Counted from the stretch's first letter, positions 10,144 through 22,724 are shown. The stretch is 64,000 nucleotides of DNA from Laetiporus sulphureus 93-53 (GCF_001632365.1 NW_024468512.1:205162-269161), one strand, 5' to 3'. Made by a program: numbers and translations. The notes: a model not told the origin generated them from the letters alone.

Positions 10144-12478
10144 TTAGAATCCAACGACCTCGTCCTGGCTTTTCGTCAGCGGCTGGTTCTCTCCCTCTTC
10201 CTCCGGGATATCGCGAAGCCACCCACCAAAGTCGACGTCACGATCGAGCAGCTCGCTCACCCGGTCCACCTGCCCTTCCACATCGAACTGCGAGTTATAC
10301 TGCATCGCAAAAACGTTGCTGCTTCCTTGCCCACTTTGCTGGCCCTGCCCGCCCACGAAGCTTCCTGTACTGATGAGGTCGCCATGTCGAGCGCTGAAGG
10401 GCTGTGAGGAGATGAAAGGAGGCGCGAACGCCGAAAGATTCTGCGTGAATAATGGGGAGACCGGCGAACGGGGACGGTAGCGAATGTTCGCTGGTGATTC
10501 AGGAGAGGCGGACGCGGGGGATGAAAAATATGTCCTTGTGGGTGCGGGTGATGGCTCTCTAGACTCGTCGCTTACATGGACATTCGCTGATTCGGGAGCA
10601 TTCTCTCCTTGCACGCTAGCATTCCCTTGAGGCTGGTTCACCGTCTTACGTGAAGGAGGACGTGGACGAGGTTTCGAACGCCTTGATGATGCTAACAACT
10701 CTGTCAACGTAGGTAATGCTTTCCGAGTAGGAGTGGTAGGGACAGGTAATCCCTTCGCATTACCAAGTCCTCTGGCGTTAACGGGAGTCGATGGCCCAGC
10801 AACTGGCCCACCCGCTGGCAAGGAGGTAGACACGTCCACCGGTACCTTCGTGCCGATTGGAGTGGTCGGCCGCGCCGCCGGTTCACCATCGAGCAAGGCA
10901 GCGGACGCAATGTGGCGACTCGGCTCATTATTGTTGGCAGGGGTCGACGGTCTCAGTGGCTCGTCAACTATCGCGGTAGTCTCTCGTGGAGGGGTTGATA
11001 ATGGCGGCGGAGTGCCCGACTTGGTCTCGGGAGTAACGCGAGGCCTCTTTTTGGAAGGCGCCTCATAGAAAATCTCCTGTGACGAGATGTCAGCTTCACC
11101 CTGTACTGCATCTTTCGGCGATGCAGCATCTGAAATGCGCCGTTTCGTGGCCTTCCTCGTCGGACTAAAGGGAGGCACGCTAAAGGAGCGTACATCCAGA
11201 GGCACATTCTGTGTCGGAGGTGGCGAGGATAGAGGAGAGGAAGGATATGAACGTAGCACAATGGGCGAGGGCTTGTGTCGCGGCTTGACTGCCGTTGGGA
11301 CATCGACCCGCTGAGGAGTGGACGTTTGTAGCTGGGGTGGGAATGACGGTGGCATGAATGACTGAACGGACCAAATGCTCAGTGCAGATCCTAGGAGAAT
11401 ACTTTAAAACATTGCTCACCATCTCCGACAGTTCTGCGATCTTGATGTGACCCGATGACTCTGGATGTGAGGTAGATGATACTGGTTCTTCAACAACTGC
11501 GCATGGTTCAGGTGCCGGCGAGGGGGATTTCCCGACATTCGCCGACTGGACCTCTGTAGGTGCGACAGTGGTTCGCAACTTTATGGCCGCCGGTGTTTTA
11601 CCGAGATATGATGTAGATGCGCCGTCACACGCGGGGTTGTCCTTGTGAACAATCGCAGAAGCCGGCGCAGGCAAGGCTCTGACCATGGGGGATCGAGCTT
11701 TCCACGACATTTTGGGCGGATCTGTGGCCACATTCTTACCCTTGCTGGTCATATCGGCAGAGCGCTTGACAACGGTGAATGTTAATGGTCTCTGAGCTCT
11801 GTCGCCTTGCATTGGCGGATCGAGGTCCCTTGCCTTCCCTTTCCCCTTGTCTACCTTTGTGATAGGTGTTTCTGTGGATCCCTTGGAAGTCGAAATGTCG
11901 TCCCCCGCAGGGAGGACGGCTGCTTGCCAAATGGTCACCTTCTCTCTGATTATCTCAGCCTTGCTCACTGGAGGCACAACCTTTGTCGAGTCTTGTCTCT
12001 CATCGCGTCCTGGAACGACTCTCCAGTACTTTGACACGCTACCGGCGTCCAGGGTGGATCTGCGGAATTTATGGCCCCATTTTCTTTCATAGTCCCGCCA
12101 CTCGTCCACCGTCTCGGGAAGTATCCACTCAACGTCTTCAACCTCGAACTTGCGCTTGTCACCAACCCTTACACCGGGCGCAGCCCCTACGTAGCCCCTG
12201 CTCGTACACGCCAGGTGCATAAGCCGGGAGACATAACCCCACTTCGGATGAGTCGGGTCGCCCTCGGTCAAGGTCATTGCGTATGCGACTGCGTGGTTGA
12301 TCCGGTCCACGCGAGCCTCATCTCGTGGGTATGTGGCAGATGCAGGATAGAGCTCCTGAGGCAGAGAGACAATGTCCAGATGTCTCTGTGAGAGCCGTTG
12401 GGCAAGACGGAGGCCATCCTTGATGTTCTGAGAGGCAGACGATGGTAGAGAAGTGGATGGCTGCGACAGGCTGTTCAT
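10144..12478 (-). CDS. Large disordered protein of unknown function
   Basis: Predicted exons (minus) 11420-12478 and 10144-11361, joined in phase over a 58-nt intron; 758 aa. The ATG at 12478 is chosen because upstream in-frame sequence looks non-coding. An N-terminal helical, possibly folded part (about residues 1-140: NIKDGLRLAQRLSQRHLDI, WGYVSRLMHLACTSRGYVG) is followed by a long Pro/Ser/Thr-rich region with many SPxx and TPxx sites and basic clusters (SKKRPR, ATKRRI), suggesting a nuclear, phospho-regulated protein. A conserved-looking box TLTELLASSRRSKPRPRPP is near residues 550-570, and the acidic C-terminus reads VSELLDRDVDFGGWLRDIPE. No known domain is recognised. Head-to-head with the small gene at 12715. 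Confidence 0.75.
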
Positions 12479-12714
12479 GACGAGATATTCCACCAAGAAA
12501 CAAGAAACGAACGAAGGTCCCGTTAGAGAGGACCTGCGAGTCGACTGCTGATGGACAATGCGTGGACGCGGCCAGTTCAACGCCCAACATACATGCCCAT
12601 ACAAGGCAGCCCACCGCCACGTGCACATATCAGTGGCGCTAAACTGTGGCGAAGGCCTTCAAATACGGCTGGCTACAGTTCCGTCTGCTATCCGCATGTC
12701 AGCAGCATTCTCCT
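12479..12714. promoter_or_regulatory. Shared divergent upstream region (236 bp)
   Basis: The start codons of the 758-aa gene (minus) and the 134-aa gene (plus) are only 236 bp apart, so they share upstream DNA. No clear TATA box was seen. Confidence 0.5.
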
Positions 12715-13302
12715 ATGGTACGTAGTTTGGAACGAGGTCGACAGAAGGAGGAAGGCAAGGGAAAGAGACCGAAAAATTTCGTTCAGTCCAAGGTGACTGA
12801 GATTTCATCAAGCTGACTAGCATTTTATATTCATGTGCATTTCAATCCTCCAGGATGCAGCCCTCCGATTAGCCGAGACGGTGGCAGACACCCAGGAGGA
12901 ACAATCACTCAAGAGACTACAGCGCCATCGCCAGACGGTGCAGGTGGGCAGCCGTCTCGGCTCTTCAACTGTCGGATTCTCGCTAGTGTGGACTGACAGG
13001 ACTCTACCAGGCTATCGCTACCAAGTCTCATTCCAAAATGCCAAAGAAAACAGGTTCTCAGAGCCGGCTGGTGAGACTCTCAGAGTCCTATTTCCAGGCG
13101 ATTTCAGCCTGAGCTGGTTTTATAGAAGGAGGTGAAGGCCACTCTTGCCGCAGAAGCAGCACGAGCAAAAAGAGAGAAAGCTAAACAAAAGAAGCAAGCC
13201 TTGAAGGCCGCCAAGTTGAAACCTGCAGACAATCGTACTCTAAAAACGGCCGGGGATGTTGACCGTAAACCTATACGAAAACGAGTAGCATTCGCAGACT
13301 GA
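12715..13302 (+). CDS. Small lysine-rich basic protein, four exons
   Basis: Predicted exons 12715-12792, 12854-12943, 13011-13070 and 13126-13302 (78, 90, 60 and 177 nt); 134 aa. All three introns (61, 67 and 55 nt) are GT-AG and all four exons are whole codons. The protein starts MVRSLERGRQKEEGKGKR, has a helical middle (DAALRLAETVADTQEEQ, KRLQRHRQ), a long Ala/Lys/Arg helix (ATLAAEAARAKREKAKQKKQ) and ends IRKRVAFAD. The composition suggests a nuclear or nucleolar, nucleic-acid or ribosome-associated protein, but no family is recognised. It would be missed by single-ORF scans because each exon is short. Confidence 0.7.
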
Positions 13303-13569
13303 TAACGGGTATTCCACACCTCCCCATGTACCGACACGACCTTCAAAATAACACTAATTCTACACCGGAACGCAATATCGAGGGTACAACGACATTTATC
13401 CGTGTCATACAATATTCTACTTGCCGGCTTCGTCGATACGACAGTAATCAATCATAAAATATTAACACACAAAACACAGACATCTGTTACCCCAGGCTAG
13501 CAGATATACAACAGTCCATCTCATCGGAGTCGTGGCATTTGCAATTTCGAAGTCGTAAAGTCGGTGTTG

Positions 13570-15577
13570 CTAGACAGCCATGCTGTGTCGCCTGGTATCG
13601 TCGCCCTCGATGCGCCGTAAGCTCGAGCTGCCGTGAACGCTGCGTCTTCTCCCATCCAGGTTGACCCAGCCGCTTCCTCCTCTCAGACCGCCAAATTCTG
13701 CATCGGCTTGCGCACCCTCACTTTCCTCCCCATCCTCCTGCAGGACGTACGCGCGGGACTTCTTGCGCTTGACGCCCACCACCGGCTGCGCAGAGGTGCC
13801 TACATCTATCATGGATGACACCTGTTGCGAGGAGACGTATTCGGGCGAGGCGCGGGAACCGGCGCTGTTACTGTCACTTGAGGACGAAGAGGCCACGCGC
13901 TTGAGCGCAGTAGGTGCAGGGTCCGGTTTACGCATTTTGCTACAGAACGCATGTGATCAGTGAGGTGGATCCACAATTACAGCGGCACGAAACGCACGTG
14001 TTGAGCTTTGGTTCAGCGTAGTTGATGCTCTTTCGGACCCTCCTTTCGCGTCCAGCTGGCGGCTCTTCGTCAGTCGGAGCGGGCGCAGGAGCAGGGCTTG
14101 ACGATCGCGGGGTCGGCAACGGGACACCTTGCGTGACGCTGGTTATAGTTGATCTAGCGGTGGCTATGTGCATCGATGATCGCGCAGAAGTCGAAGATGA
14201 ACTTGTAAAACCGGCATTGCCGATCGTCGGTACGTCATACTCGGAAGTAAGTCGCCGCTGAAGATCTGCGCAACGATAATATAAGAATGAGTCTGGGGAG
14301 CGTAAAACTCAACGGCAACTTACTATTGCGAGACTCCGAAGGTGGCTGTGCGTTATAAATTCCTCGAGCGTTTGCGCCATCCTTCACTTTGGATTTGCCG
14401 CCCGCTGGGACAGATTCATCCGAACTTCTTGGTCGCTTCCGCTCCCGTTCTCTTGGCCGGTCATCAACAGCGCCAATTTCTCTGTCTAAATCTCCTTCGA
14501 TTTCACGCTCCCTCCTTCGCTCTTTCTCAGTTCTGCTGATGCTTTTCAGAATCACTTCAACTTCTTCCCCATCCTCGTTCCCTATCGCCGCTTCCTCTGC
14601 TTCTTCTTCTATACCAGCTGAAAGCCTGAATGGTGAACCGAACGCGGGGCTTGGCGGTCGTGGGGGGACGACTTCCGTGGTGAATCCGGTTGGTGTAACG
14701 GTCGTGATCGACATGCTGGTGAGTAGTCCACTCTGCCTCCTTGTCGGTTTTCGCTTTCCAACCTTGTTGAGCTGGTTGTCAAAATCGAGACGAGGAGCAT
14801 CGAGACTGGATGATAAAGAGTCCGTTCGTGGTGGAATGTAGAAGCGAGGATCCGACGAACGTGGCTTGGACTTCCGACGTCGGACCGGCGTAAGATTCTT
14901 GCCGCCTTCTTCTACGTCAGCCTCCGGGGGCGAGATGTTCATTTCATCCTCCTCGGAAATACCTGGGAATGTTGGCGCTCTGGCAAGGCGAGGCGGCAGT
15001 GGCGATAAGTTGGGACCTGGAACGGGTCGTTTCGCGCGTGGTGGCGGAGGCGATACCTCAGGACTCGGGGAGCGTTGCACGTTGAAAGTCTTGCGGATAT
15101 GTCCCAGTTGCTTGATGAGACTGTGTGTCTACCGGGACAACATGGGTGAGCGAGCAAAGGCTAATCACAGCAATACTGACCGCTGCCTCCGCATCCGCTA
15201 TGATCTTCCTCGACCTCTCTCGCTCCTTTTTCAACTGTGAGGATAGTGCGATCTCAGAGGCGCGGAGCCGCAAGTTCTCGACGTATAGCGTGGATATCTG
15301 GGCATTGAGTTCCTCGATACGAACACTGAGTGTTGAATTGAGCCTATTCGAACATGAACTCATTAACACGCTGGCGGCGCCATGAACACGGTGCCCACGT
15401 ACTTGGTAATATGCTTGTTCGCAAGTAGGAATTTCTTCTTGACTGCGATGCGGTACAATTCCACGGTTAGTGGTAAGTTCGAAATGGGGGTAGGAAAGGC
15501 ACGCAACAGTTCTCGAACTCGAGGAGGGTGTCGTTTTGTCTGGTGTCAATTGATACACGCGGATGTCGCCTGCTCAT
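13570..15577 (-). CDS. Shugoshin (centromeric cohesin protector)
   Basis: Predicted exons (minus) 15508-15577, 15403-15442, 15181-15343, 14324-15128, 13998-14265 and 13570-13939; 571 aa. Residues about 20-100 form the N-terminal coiled coil (ENFKKKFLLANKHITKLNST, RIEELNAQISTLYVENLRLR) that in shugoshins dimerises and recruits PP2A-B'. The basic SGO C-box is rebuilt across the last splice at about residues 434-455 (GRERRVRKSINYAEPKLNTK, MRKPDP); this box binds phosphorylated histone H2A at centromeres. Between them is a Ser/Pro/Arg-rich disordered region. Shugoshin protects centromeric cohesin from separase during meiosis and mitosis. Divergent from the Rap1-like gene at 15890. Confidence 0.94.
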
Positions 15578-15889
15578 CGCGGCTGGCAGTGAGTGAGGGG
15601 GTGGGATCCAGATGGCGGTACGGAGGCGCGATGGGAGCAATGCCTGCGATGAACAGGCCGCAAGTGCATCAAGCCATCAACGCGTGTGGGTCATGCGCCC
15701 AGAGCACTGCTCGCGTTAGTTCGGTTTGGTTCAGGGAGAACTGAGCCAGTTCATCTCTGCATTTCCCGGTCACATGGGCTGCGCGTCGCGCTGTTCAAAG
15801 TTTGAATTTGATGCCTCCTGCCAAACAGGGCGTGCGTCTCAAAAGCCTGTCATCGGTCCTGACGCTAGACAGTATCCGACAGAAATCTG
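15578..15889. promoter_or_regulatory. Shared upstream region of shugoshin and Rap1-like gene
   Basis: Start codons of the two chromosome-biology genes are 312 bp apart on opposite strands. Co-regulation is possible but not shown; no clear TATA element was found. Confidence 0.45.
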
Positions 15890-18306
15890 ATGGCGCGAAC
15901 AGCAAGACAGCTCAGCGTGGATCAGGAAGAAAGAGAAGAACACAATGCGGAGATCGTCGATAGACCTAATCCGCCACATCGTCTGCGCGAGGTCAGATCA
16001 GCGATGCCGTACCCTATACGGAAGCTGCTCATATAGCTGTATTATAGGACATTGATATGACAGAACTCTTTACAATGAATGGAAGACCAGCGCGATTTCA
16101 CTTAAAGACCTTGGGCCTTGGCAGACTTACCCCAGGAGAGGTCGAGGCGTTATCTATCCGAATCACAGTAAGAGGAGTGCTCTTTACATACTGTCAAAAG
16201 TGTTATCCTCATCTTGTCATTCTACAGGAGCACGGTGGAGAGATTACCGACAGGGAAGAGTCAGCCGACACGATCCTTGTCCACCTTGAGGGTGTCGATA
16301 CTCTGAGAAGAAAGTACTGGGATTCGCGAACGGTCTGGGTAGAAGAGCTGAAATTCGTGAGGATCTGTATTAACACGAAGCAGTATGAGAAGAATCTATC
16401 CAAGCCGATGCGCAAGGGAATGGGTGGGCGGCCTGGAGGGTATAGGTAAGTCGCATGCAACCTTTCTGCCAGTGAACCGTGGGCCGAGGCTCCTTCAGGC
16501 GCGTTGCGTTTACTCCTGAGGATGATCGACATCTCTGCGAGTTTCTAGCATCTGTCATCCCGGATGCTGAAGCTGGTGGGAGGTTTGGGCCAGAAATCTA
16601 CCGAAGGCTGGTCGCTTCCAGTGAAGAGGTATATCGCGAAGACCATTGAGCGACACGCATGCCCTGACCTTGAGCAGTTTAGGCATAGAAGGTGGGCCGC
16701 GCGGCACACAGCGTGGTCCTGGCTGGAGCGATACAGAAACAGACATGCGATCCTCGATCCAATTATCAACATTTTGGCGGAGGAAAATCCTCCTCGTCCC
16801 GATGGAAAGGGCCTGTACGAACGTACTCGATTCCTAAATCCGAAGAAACAGCTCTACAGGATCGAAGACTTCGAGGTCTCAGGTGAAGAGGAGGAAGACG
16901 ACTCCGCGGCGGACGTCGAGCAGGCTTTGCTTGGCGATGGTCGGAAGCGCGGACACTCCGCAGGCGATGATGATGAGCAGGACGATGAAGAAGAGCGGAG
17001 CAAAAGGGCTAGACACACGGACGACAATCTGCGTAGCTCTCCGGTGGAGCAGGGACGAAGGGCACGAACTCCTGCATCTGGTCGGGCAGTAAGGGCGTCG
17101 CTCTTTGAAATTGGAGGCATTTTTGATAGGTCAAGTGATGATTTGCTCCCTCAAGATGAGTTGTTGGAAGTGCAGTTCGAGCTAGATGTCGATAAGAGTT
17201 TCGAATTGTAAGTAATCAGTTTTATACTCTCTGTTGTCATGTTTTTTTTTGGCGGAACATCGGATAACCATCGAAACAGGTCTCAGCGATCACCAGACAA
17301 CAGGCAAATAGGTCCCGAGGATGCGGGACCATCTGGCACCCAATGGACATCCCCAGCTCGGCGCCTCGATACGCAAGGGACTCCGAGATCCATCAGTCAA
17401 GCACGTCCGCGACCCCGTCACGCATATCGAGGCACGCATCCCTCAGAGCCCCATCGCCCCTCTCAGGCTACAACGAGTTCCCAGGCCACTCTCGTCGGAA
17501 CGGCGCAGCAACAGCGTGAATCAACAGGTGCTGAGCAAGATAAAGATGATCGCTACGCTGGGCCGACCCAAGTCCAACAGCCGGACGATGCTCCAGCTGC
17601 TGATGCCGCTATCAAGTCTTCGCAGTCACATTTAATCCATTCGGCGCCCATCCATGAATCACGAACAAGAGAACGATCAACTACTGGCGAGAACGCCCCA
17701 CAGGTTTCTCAGAGGGTAGATGTAGATGCCCCTTCCAGAAGCAACACGAGTGGAGATGCTGAGGAGGTCGAGAATACGCTAGGTGATGCTTCACAGAAGC
17801 GTCATCCGTTCGAGGACATCGATAGCGATGATGAACGCACCCACCTGAGCCTGCTCTCTGCAGCGAGGGAAGCGCATGCAAGTCCGCAAGCCTCAATACA
17901 GCGCAGTGCGAGGTCTACATTCTCTCTACGAGCAGTCAATAACCCTATGGCCACTCCCAGCGGTCCTCATGCTCAACGGTCCCGATCGTCCTTCGCAGTA
18001 TTGACCGACATATCCGGCGGGGCAATGCGATCCCTCTCTCTCAAAGCAGCATCGTATCCTGCAAATGTTGCTGTGTCCGCGTCGCAGCGACCTCCTTCGA
18101 CACCCGTCAACAGCTTTGGCCAGGCAGCTGAACGCGGTACAATTACTTCTGATAGCGATAGTGTTCCTCTGCAGGGCACGCGTGCAAGGGAGGAGAGGTC
18201 CCGCAAGCAGGATGAGCAGGCAAGAACAACGTATACTCCTGCCACTGGTACTCGAGCTGCTAGCAACCTCAGCCTGCGCAGTCGGCGCATACCCCGCGTC
18301 GGCTAG
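15890..18306 (+). CDS. Rap1/TERF2IP-like protein: BRCT plus one Myb domain
   Basis: Predicted exons 15890-15991, 16048-16167, 16228-16445, 16499-16628, 16678-17207 and 17280-18306; 708 aa. Residues about 38-145 look like the Rap1 N-terminal BRCT (LFTMNGRPARFHL, then EHGGEIT, then TVWVEELKF). Residues about 147-212 are a Rap1-type Myb: VAFTPEDDRHLCEFLA, GGRFGPEIYRRLV, and after a 49-nt intron WAARHTAWSWLERY with the helix-3 tryptophans. The rest is acidic then Ser/Arg-rich and disordered, with bipartite basic clusters. In yeasts and animals Rap1 sits at telomeres through DNA or a TRF partner. No clear Rap1 C-terminal (RCT) domain is visible. The 60-nt second intron is in frame, so its removal is inferred from the BRCT spacing. 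Confidence 0.85.
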
Positions 18307-19393
18307 AACAAGAGGCGACGATGGACACCTCCGATCGATGTGACTTTCCTTTCCTCCATCGCTAATGCTTGAACCCGCGGATTGTCGATATGAGGATGCG
18401 GCGAGCTGCCCAGTCCATGTCCTACCTCTTTTCCGTGGGCGTTCCGAGACGTCGGGCACCACTTCTCCAAGTTGTAATCCACCATTAGACTTACAAAACG
18501 TGATTTTCTTTTCTTGGCGTTGGAGACCCTCTGCATTGCATACAGCCTATGCAATCGAATTCTGTACATGGCCTGTTCAAGGTTTACTATGGTTTGAAAA
18601 ATCTCTGGAGCTCTAGTCCACTCAGATTAAATAAAAGGACAATGATGCTGTTAACGTTTTTGGCATGGAGGAGACCCTCACAGGTGGTCGCCGCGGCGTT
18701 GTGCAACTTTGTAAGGACAATCATTGCGCCCGCGTTCTCAACAGTGGCTGATTTCCGATGAAAGTCCTTAGATTCAGTGATCCTATTGACCGTAACCTCA
18801 TGATGAACCTTCACATAGACTCCATTCACATTGTAAAAAGTCTGGGCATGAAGTTTGTGAGCCAGTATGCTTGACCAGGCTGACAGCCGTCAGCCAACCG
18901 CTGCCGCTTTCGAAGTCCGATTCACACCATCAGTGGCACCTGCCAAACTTGCCGCGTGTGCCGACGCAAGCCGTTGTCGGAGTTTTACGGCAAGATGTGA
19001 ATCTTCGCATTACTCTTCTGTTTGGCACCCTCTCAATCGGAAGTTTTCCGATAGGCTGCAATCCTGACATTTTGGTGATCTTTTTGGTTATATAGTCGGT
19101 TGAGATATCTGCGCACCGTTGCTGGGAGGTCTGAAGTGATTTGGCCAACAATTACGAGGAGATTTTGCAGAATGCCAATGCTAACCAAAGCATGGAGCTC
19201 ACCAAGTGCATGTTATACGATCCCGGAAAAGCCGTTGCCGATGATGCCGCTGCTCGATGGCGCTTGAGAACGCCATCCACTGCGTCTCTCTATATATAAG
19301 TGCACTGCCGACGAGGCAAAGGCGATGTTTACCCGAAGTGTCGACTCAACTGTCAAAGCTTTTCACGGTCGTTGACTGATTGTCCGCGGCACT
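18307..19393. other. Intergenic, MFS promoter at its right end
   Basis: About 1.1 kb with no supported gene. TATATATAAG at 19291-19300, about 95 bp before the MFS start codon, is a convincing TATA box. Confidence 0.6.
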
Positions 19394-22300
19394 ATGAAGG
19401 CCAAATCCAAAGTATCGGTCTTGACGCGGAGCGCATCTGCCGTTGAACGTGAACCGCTGCTGGAAGCTGCTTCTGCCCAGCCCAGTGCTCTTGCGGGAGC
19501 GGTGCTATCACCTCTCGATACCAAGGATTTTTCAAGAGTCGGGCCGTTGGACATATCGCGTTCCACTCGCTATGGCATCTTGGCTGGCATATGGGCAGGA
19601 ACGTTTCTTTCGGTACGTCCTCCATTTGAATGATTCTAGTCCCGTGCTCAGTACGACATGTTGCATTTAATCGGCACATAACTGTGCAGTCACTCAATAG
19701 TAAGTCTAGGATGGTGTAGAAAGCATATTATAGTAAGAACTCATTGACATGTCTGATCAGCGACGCTCGTGGCTACCCGTCAGTACTGTTGTAATATCTC
19801 CTTGGTTTGTAGCTCACGAACGTGAACGGCCAGTTCTTCCCTCGATCTCCTCTGAATTCAACAAATCTCATCAAGCCCATTGGCTTGGTACTGCGTACGT
19901 CACTTCTAATATAACATGGGAGTTCTGTTCTTATGATTGACTCGTCCACCCGTCCACAAAGCTATCTGCTAGCCACCTCCACATTCACTCCTTTGTATGG
20001 GCGGTTGTGTAATGTCATGGGTCGGAGAGGCGCGAACCAGGTTGCAGTGTTCTTTGCAGCTCTCGGTACGGCTGCGTGCGGCTTGTCTGGGAGTATGGAG
20101 GTGCTGATAGCAGCGAGATTCGTGCGTAGATGCGACCGTCTGATTGCCGTCGTCTGTGTTCCTCATACAATGATGAGTTAGCTCGGGGGCCTGGGAGGTG
20201 GAGGAATAAACACCACTGCGACGTATGTGTGGCTTCGATCGCAAGCGAAGGAGCGATAGCTGATAACCCTACAGGATCATTACGAGCGATATGTACAGTT
20301 TGAGGGTGAGTTCAGCGACACATGTATGCGCATATATGCATCCGCATGTCGCTAACAATGTACGTTCGTTCAGTCTAGAGGTCTTACGCAGGGCGTTTCC
20401 GCTGTCTTCAACAGTGTGAGCGTCCAGTGCGATATCGCAATATTGCATGATCTAACGGATCGTAAACTAGCTTGGGATGGGACTTGGTGGCCCTCTAGGT
20501 GGCTTCATAAGCGATAGGTGATCCACTATCTTCCGTCTTTGCTAACGGTTGCGGTAACTATTCGACGTAGGTTTGGCTGGAGATGGGCGTTTCTCATGCA
20601 ACTTCCGCTCTTCTTGATCTCGTTCATTTTGACATCCGTCAACCTCAACTATGTCACTCCAGTAAGCCATTTACTAGCGAACTGTCATTGTCTCAGGTTT
20701 CCAAACGTGCGGCGTAGGGTAAAGGCAAGAGCACTCGCGAAGTCCTAAAACGCATTGATTATGGTGGAAGCTTCACCCTGATGGGCGCGGTACGTCTCAT
20801 GTTCCTTGTCAACGGGAAATATGCTAACAATGTCACTCAGGTCCTATCTGTGCTCGTGTTTTTAAGCACTCGCTTCAGCGAAGAACACCCGGTATGTCAT
20901 ACGGATTCTATGGATGCTGTCGGTTTATAACTACTGCATACAGTGGTCTTTTCCTTCCGTCTACGTCCCAGTAATCTCTGCTGTCGTTTTCTCGATAGCC
21001 TTTGTGGTCTTTGAGATATGCATCGCGCCCGAGCCTGTCCTCGCGCCATACCTGCTGAGGCAGAAGATACCGGTGCTCGTCGGGACGAGCAACTTCCTCG
21101 TGGCAACATGCAACTTCACTGTCATGTACAATTTTCCCACATGGTTTCAGACGGTGTTGCTTACGAGCGCGAGCGAGGCGGGCAAGTGTTGTTTATGGCT
21201 TTGACTTTGTCCGACAGCTACGCTGCGCGTTGTACTTATGATTCTGCCGATAGGTGCACACTTGATACCGAATGGCGTATCGATCTCGATGGGCTCGCTG
21301 TTTGCGGGGTACGTAATGTCTCTTGTATCATTTGCTGGCATACCGCTAGACCTGAATTATCAGATGGGTGATGCATCGCACGGGCAAGTACAAGCTACTA
21401 AACTTGATCTTCGGCCTGTTTCCTTTCACTGCAGCGATCCTCCTGAGTCTCATGCGCGAGGATTCGCCGCCGGCGCAGCTCTGGCTCAGCATCGTACGTC
21501 GCTTACCATGTCTGGAGTTTTCAACACTGGGATGAAAGCATCGCATGTTATACTGCTTAGATCCCTCTGGGTTTTGGCAATGCTGTCGTGCTGCAGACCA
21601 TGCTCAGTAAGTCATGCGATGTTCATCATTTATCAGGTAGATTCAGCTGGTTATCCTGCAAACCTGTGCAATAGTCGCCCTCCTCGCGCACTTGCCCGGT
21701 GAGATTGCAATTGCTTCACAAACGTCTTGTGTTTTACAAAATATGTGGCAGAGTCGTCGATGGCTGTAGGCACCGGATTCGGGCAGCTATTCCGTGGCAT
21801 CGGTGTGCCTCTTTGTATATTCTCCAAATATTGGCATGCTAATCTCACACCAACAGGCCAGGTCTCTGGCGTAGCCGTCTCTGCCGCGCTCTTCCATTCC
21901 GTCCTGAACGCCGAACTGCACAAACGCATCCAAGGTCCCGACGCTGAAGAGGTGATCCAAGTGATTCCGCCCGCAGCCTGCCTGTGACGCTCACACGATG
22001 ACACGCAGATGATCAACAAGATCCGACACTCTACGACACTGGTGGCGAGGCTTCCTCCTGACCTCCAACGCATCGCGAGAGATTCGTACGCCATGGGCTT
22101 GCGCGCCGTGTTCCTCATGGCGGCGTGCTCGACGTTCCTGGCATACATCGCCCGTCTGCCGGTGTGCTACTCTTCTTTGTCTTATCATGCACCGTTGCAG
22201 ATGCTAAAAGATGCCCGTGCAGATACCCGACAAAGCGCTGGAGCGCTCTACCCGGCGGCCCCAGGACGATATAGATGCGAACGGCTCTTCGACTGAAGAA

Positions 22301-22486
22301 GGTGCCGAGGATATCGAAGAAATAGTAGACGCATACAAAGACGATGACGAGAACGACGACGACGATACTTATCCGCCGGTGAGCACACAGGGACCGGTAT
22401 CCAGGCGCCTGTCGATGTACGAGTCTTTCGACGGCGGGATGGACCTGGAGAGCGATGTGATCAGTGGCTCCGCACGGCGCCGGTAG
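19394..22486 (+). CDS. MFS transporter, VBA-like (vacuolar basic amino acid type)
   Basis: Twenty-one predicted exons: 19394-19612, 19690-19699, 19761-19778, 19834-19894, 19962-20121, 20182-20222, 20275-20305, 20374-20415, 20471-20517, 20571-20661, 20718-20789, 20841-20891, 20944-21181, 21254-21308, 21364-21493, 21561-21606, 21675-21698, 21752-21802, 21857-21951, 22009-22161, 22223-22486; 632 aa. All phases agree. It has the DHA2/VBA layout with about 14 membrane helices: loop motif GRLCNVMGRRG, AARFLGGLGGGGINTTATII, SLGMGLGGPLGGFISDRFGW, SMAVGTGFGQLFRGIGQVSG, and a soluble acidic C-terminal tail. Yeast Vba proteins move basic amino acids into the vacuole; the substrate here is inferred only from family. 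Exons of 10, 18 and 24 nt and one GC-AG intron (21182-21253) are unusual. Confidence 0.92.
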
Positions 22487-22724
22487 AAAACGCTGCTTTT
22501 TTCGTCCATTTCAGCAGGACCCAGAATGACCATCTTGTAAATCTCGAGTAACGTTCCTCGGGACGCGCACAGCGAGAATGCATAGAATACATAAACATCT
22601 TGTAGTTCTAGCCGCAATCTACTTATGTAGCATGGCTTACCCTCATCGTACACTGTTGGACAATCATGAAGGTCAAGGCGAGTCTTCCACACTGCCTTGT
22701 ATTATGTATTACGCTGTCTTGCTT

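Noticed and set aside
14389..14841. 150-codon plus-strand ORF
   Set aside because: Antisense shadow of the disordered part of shugoshin.
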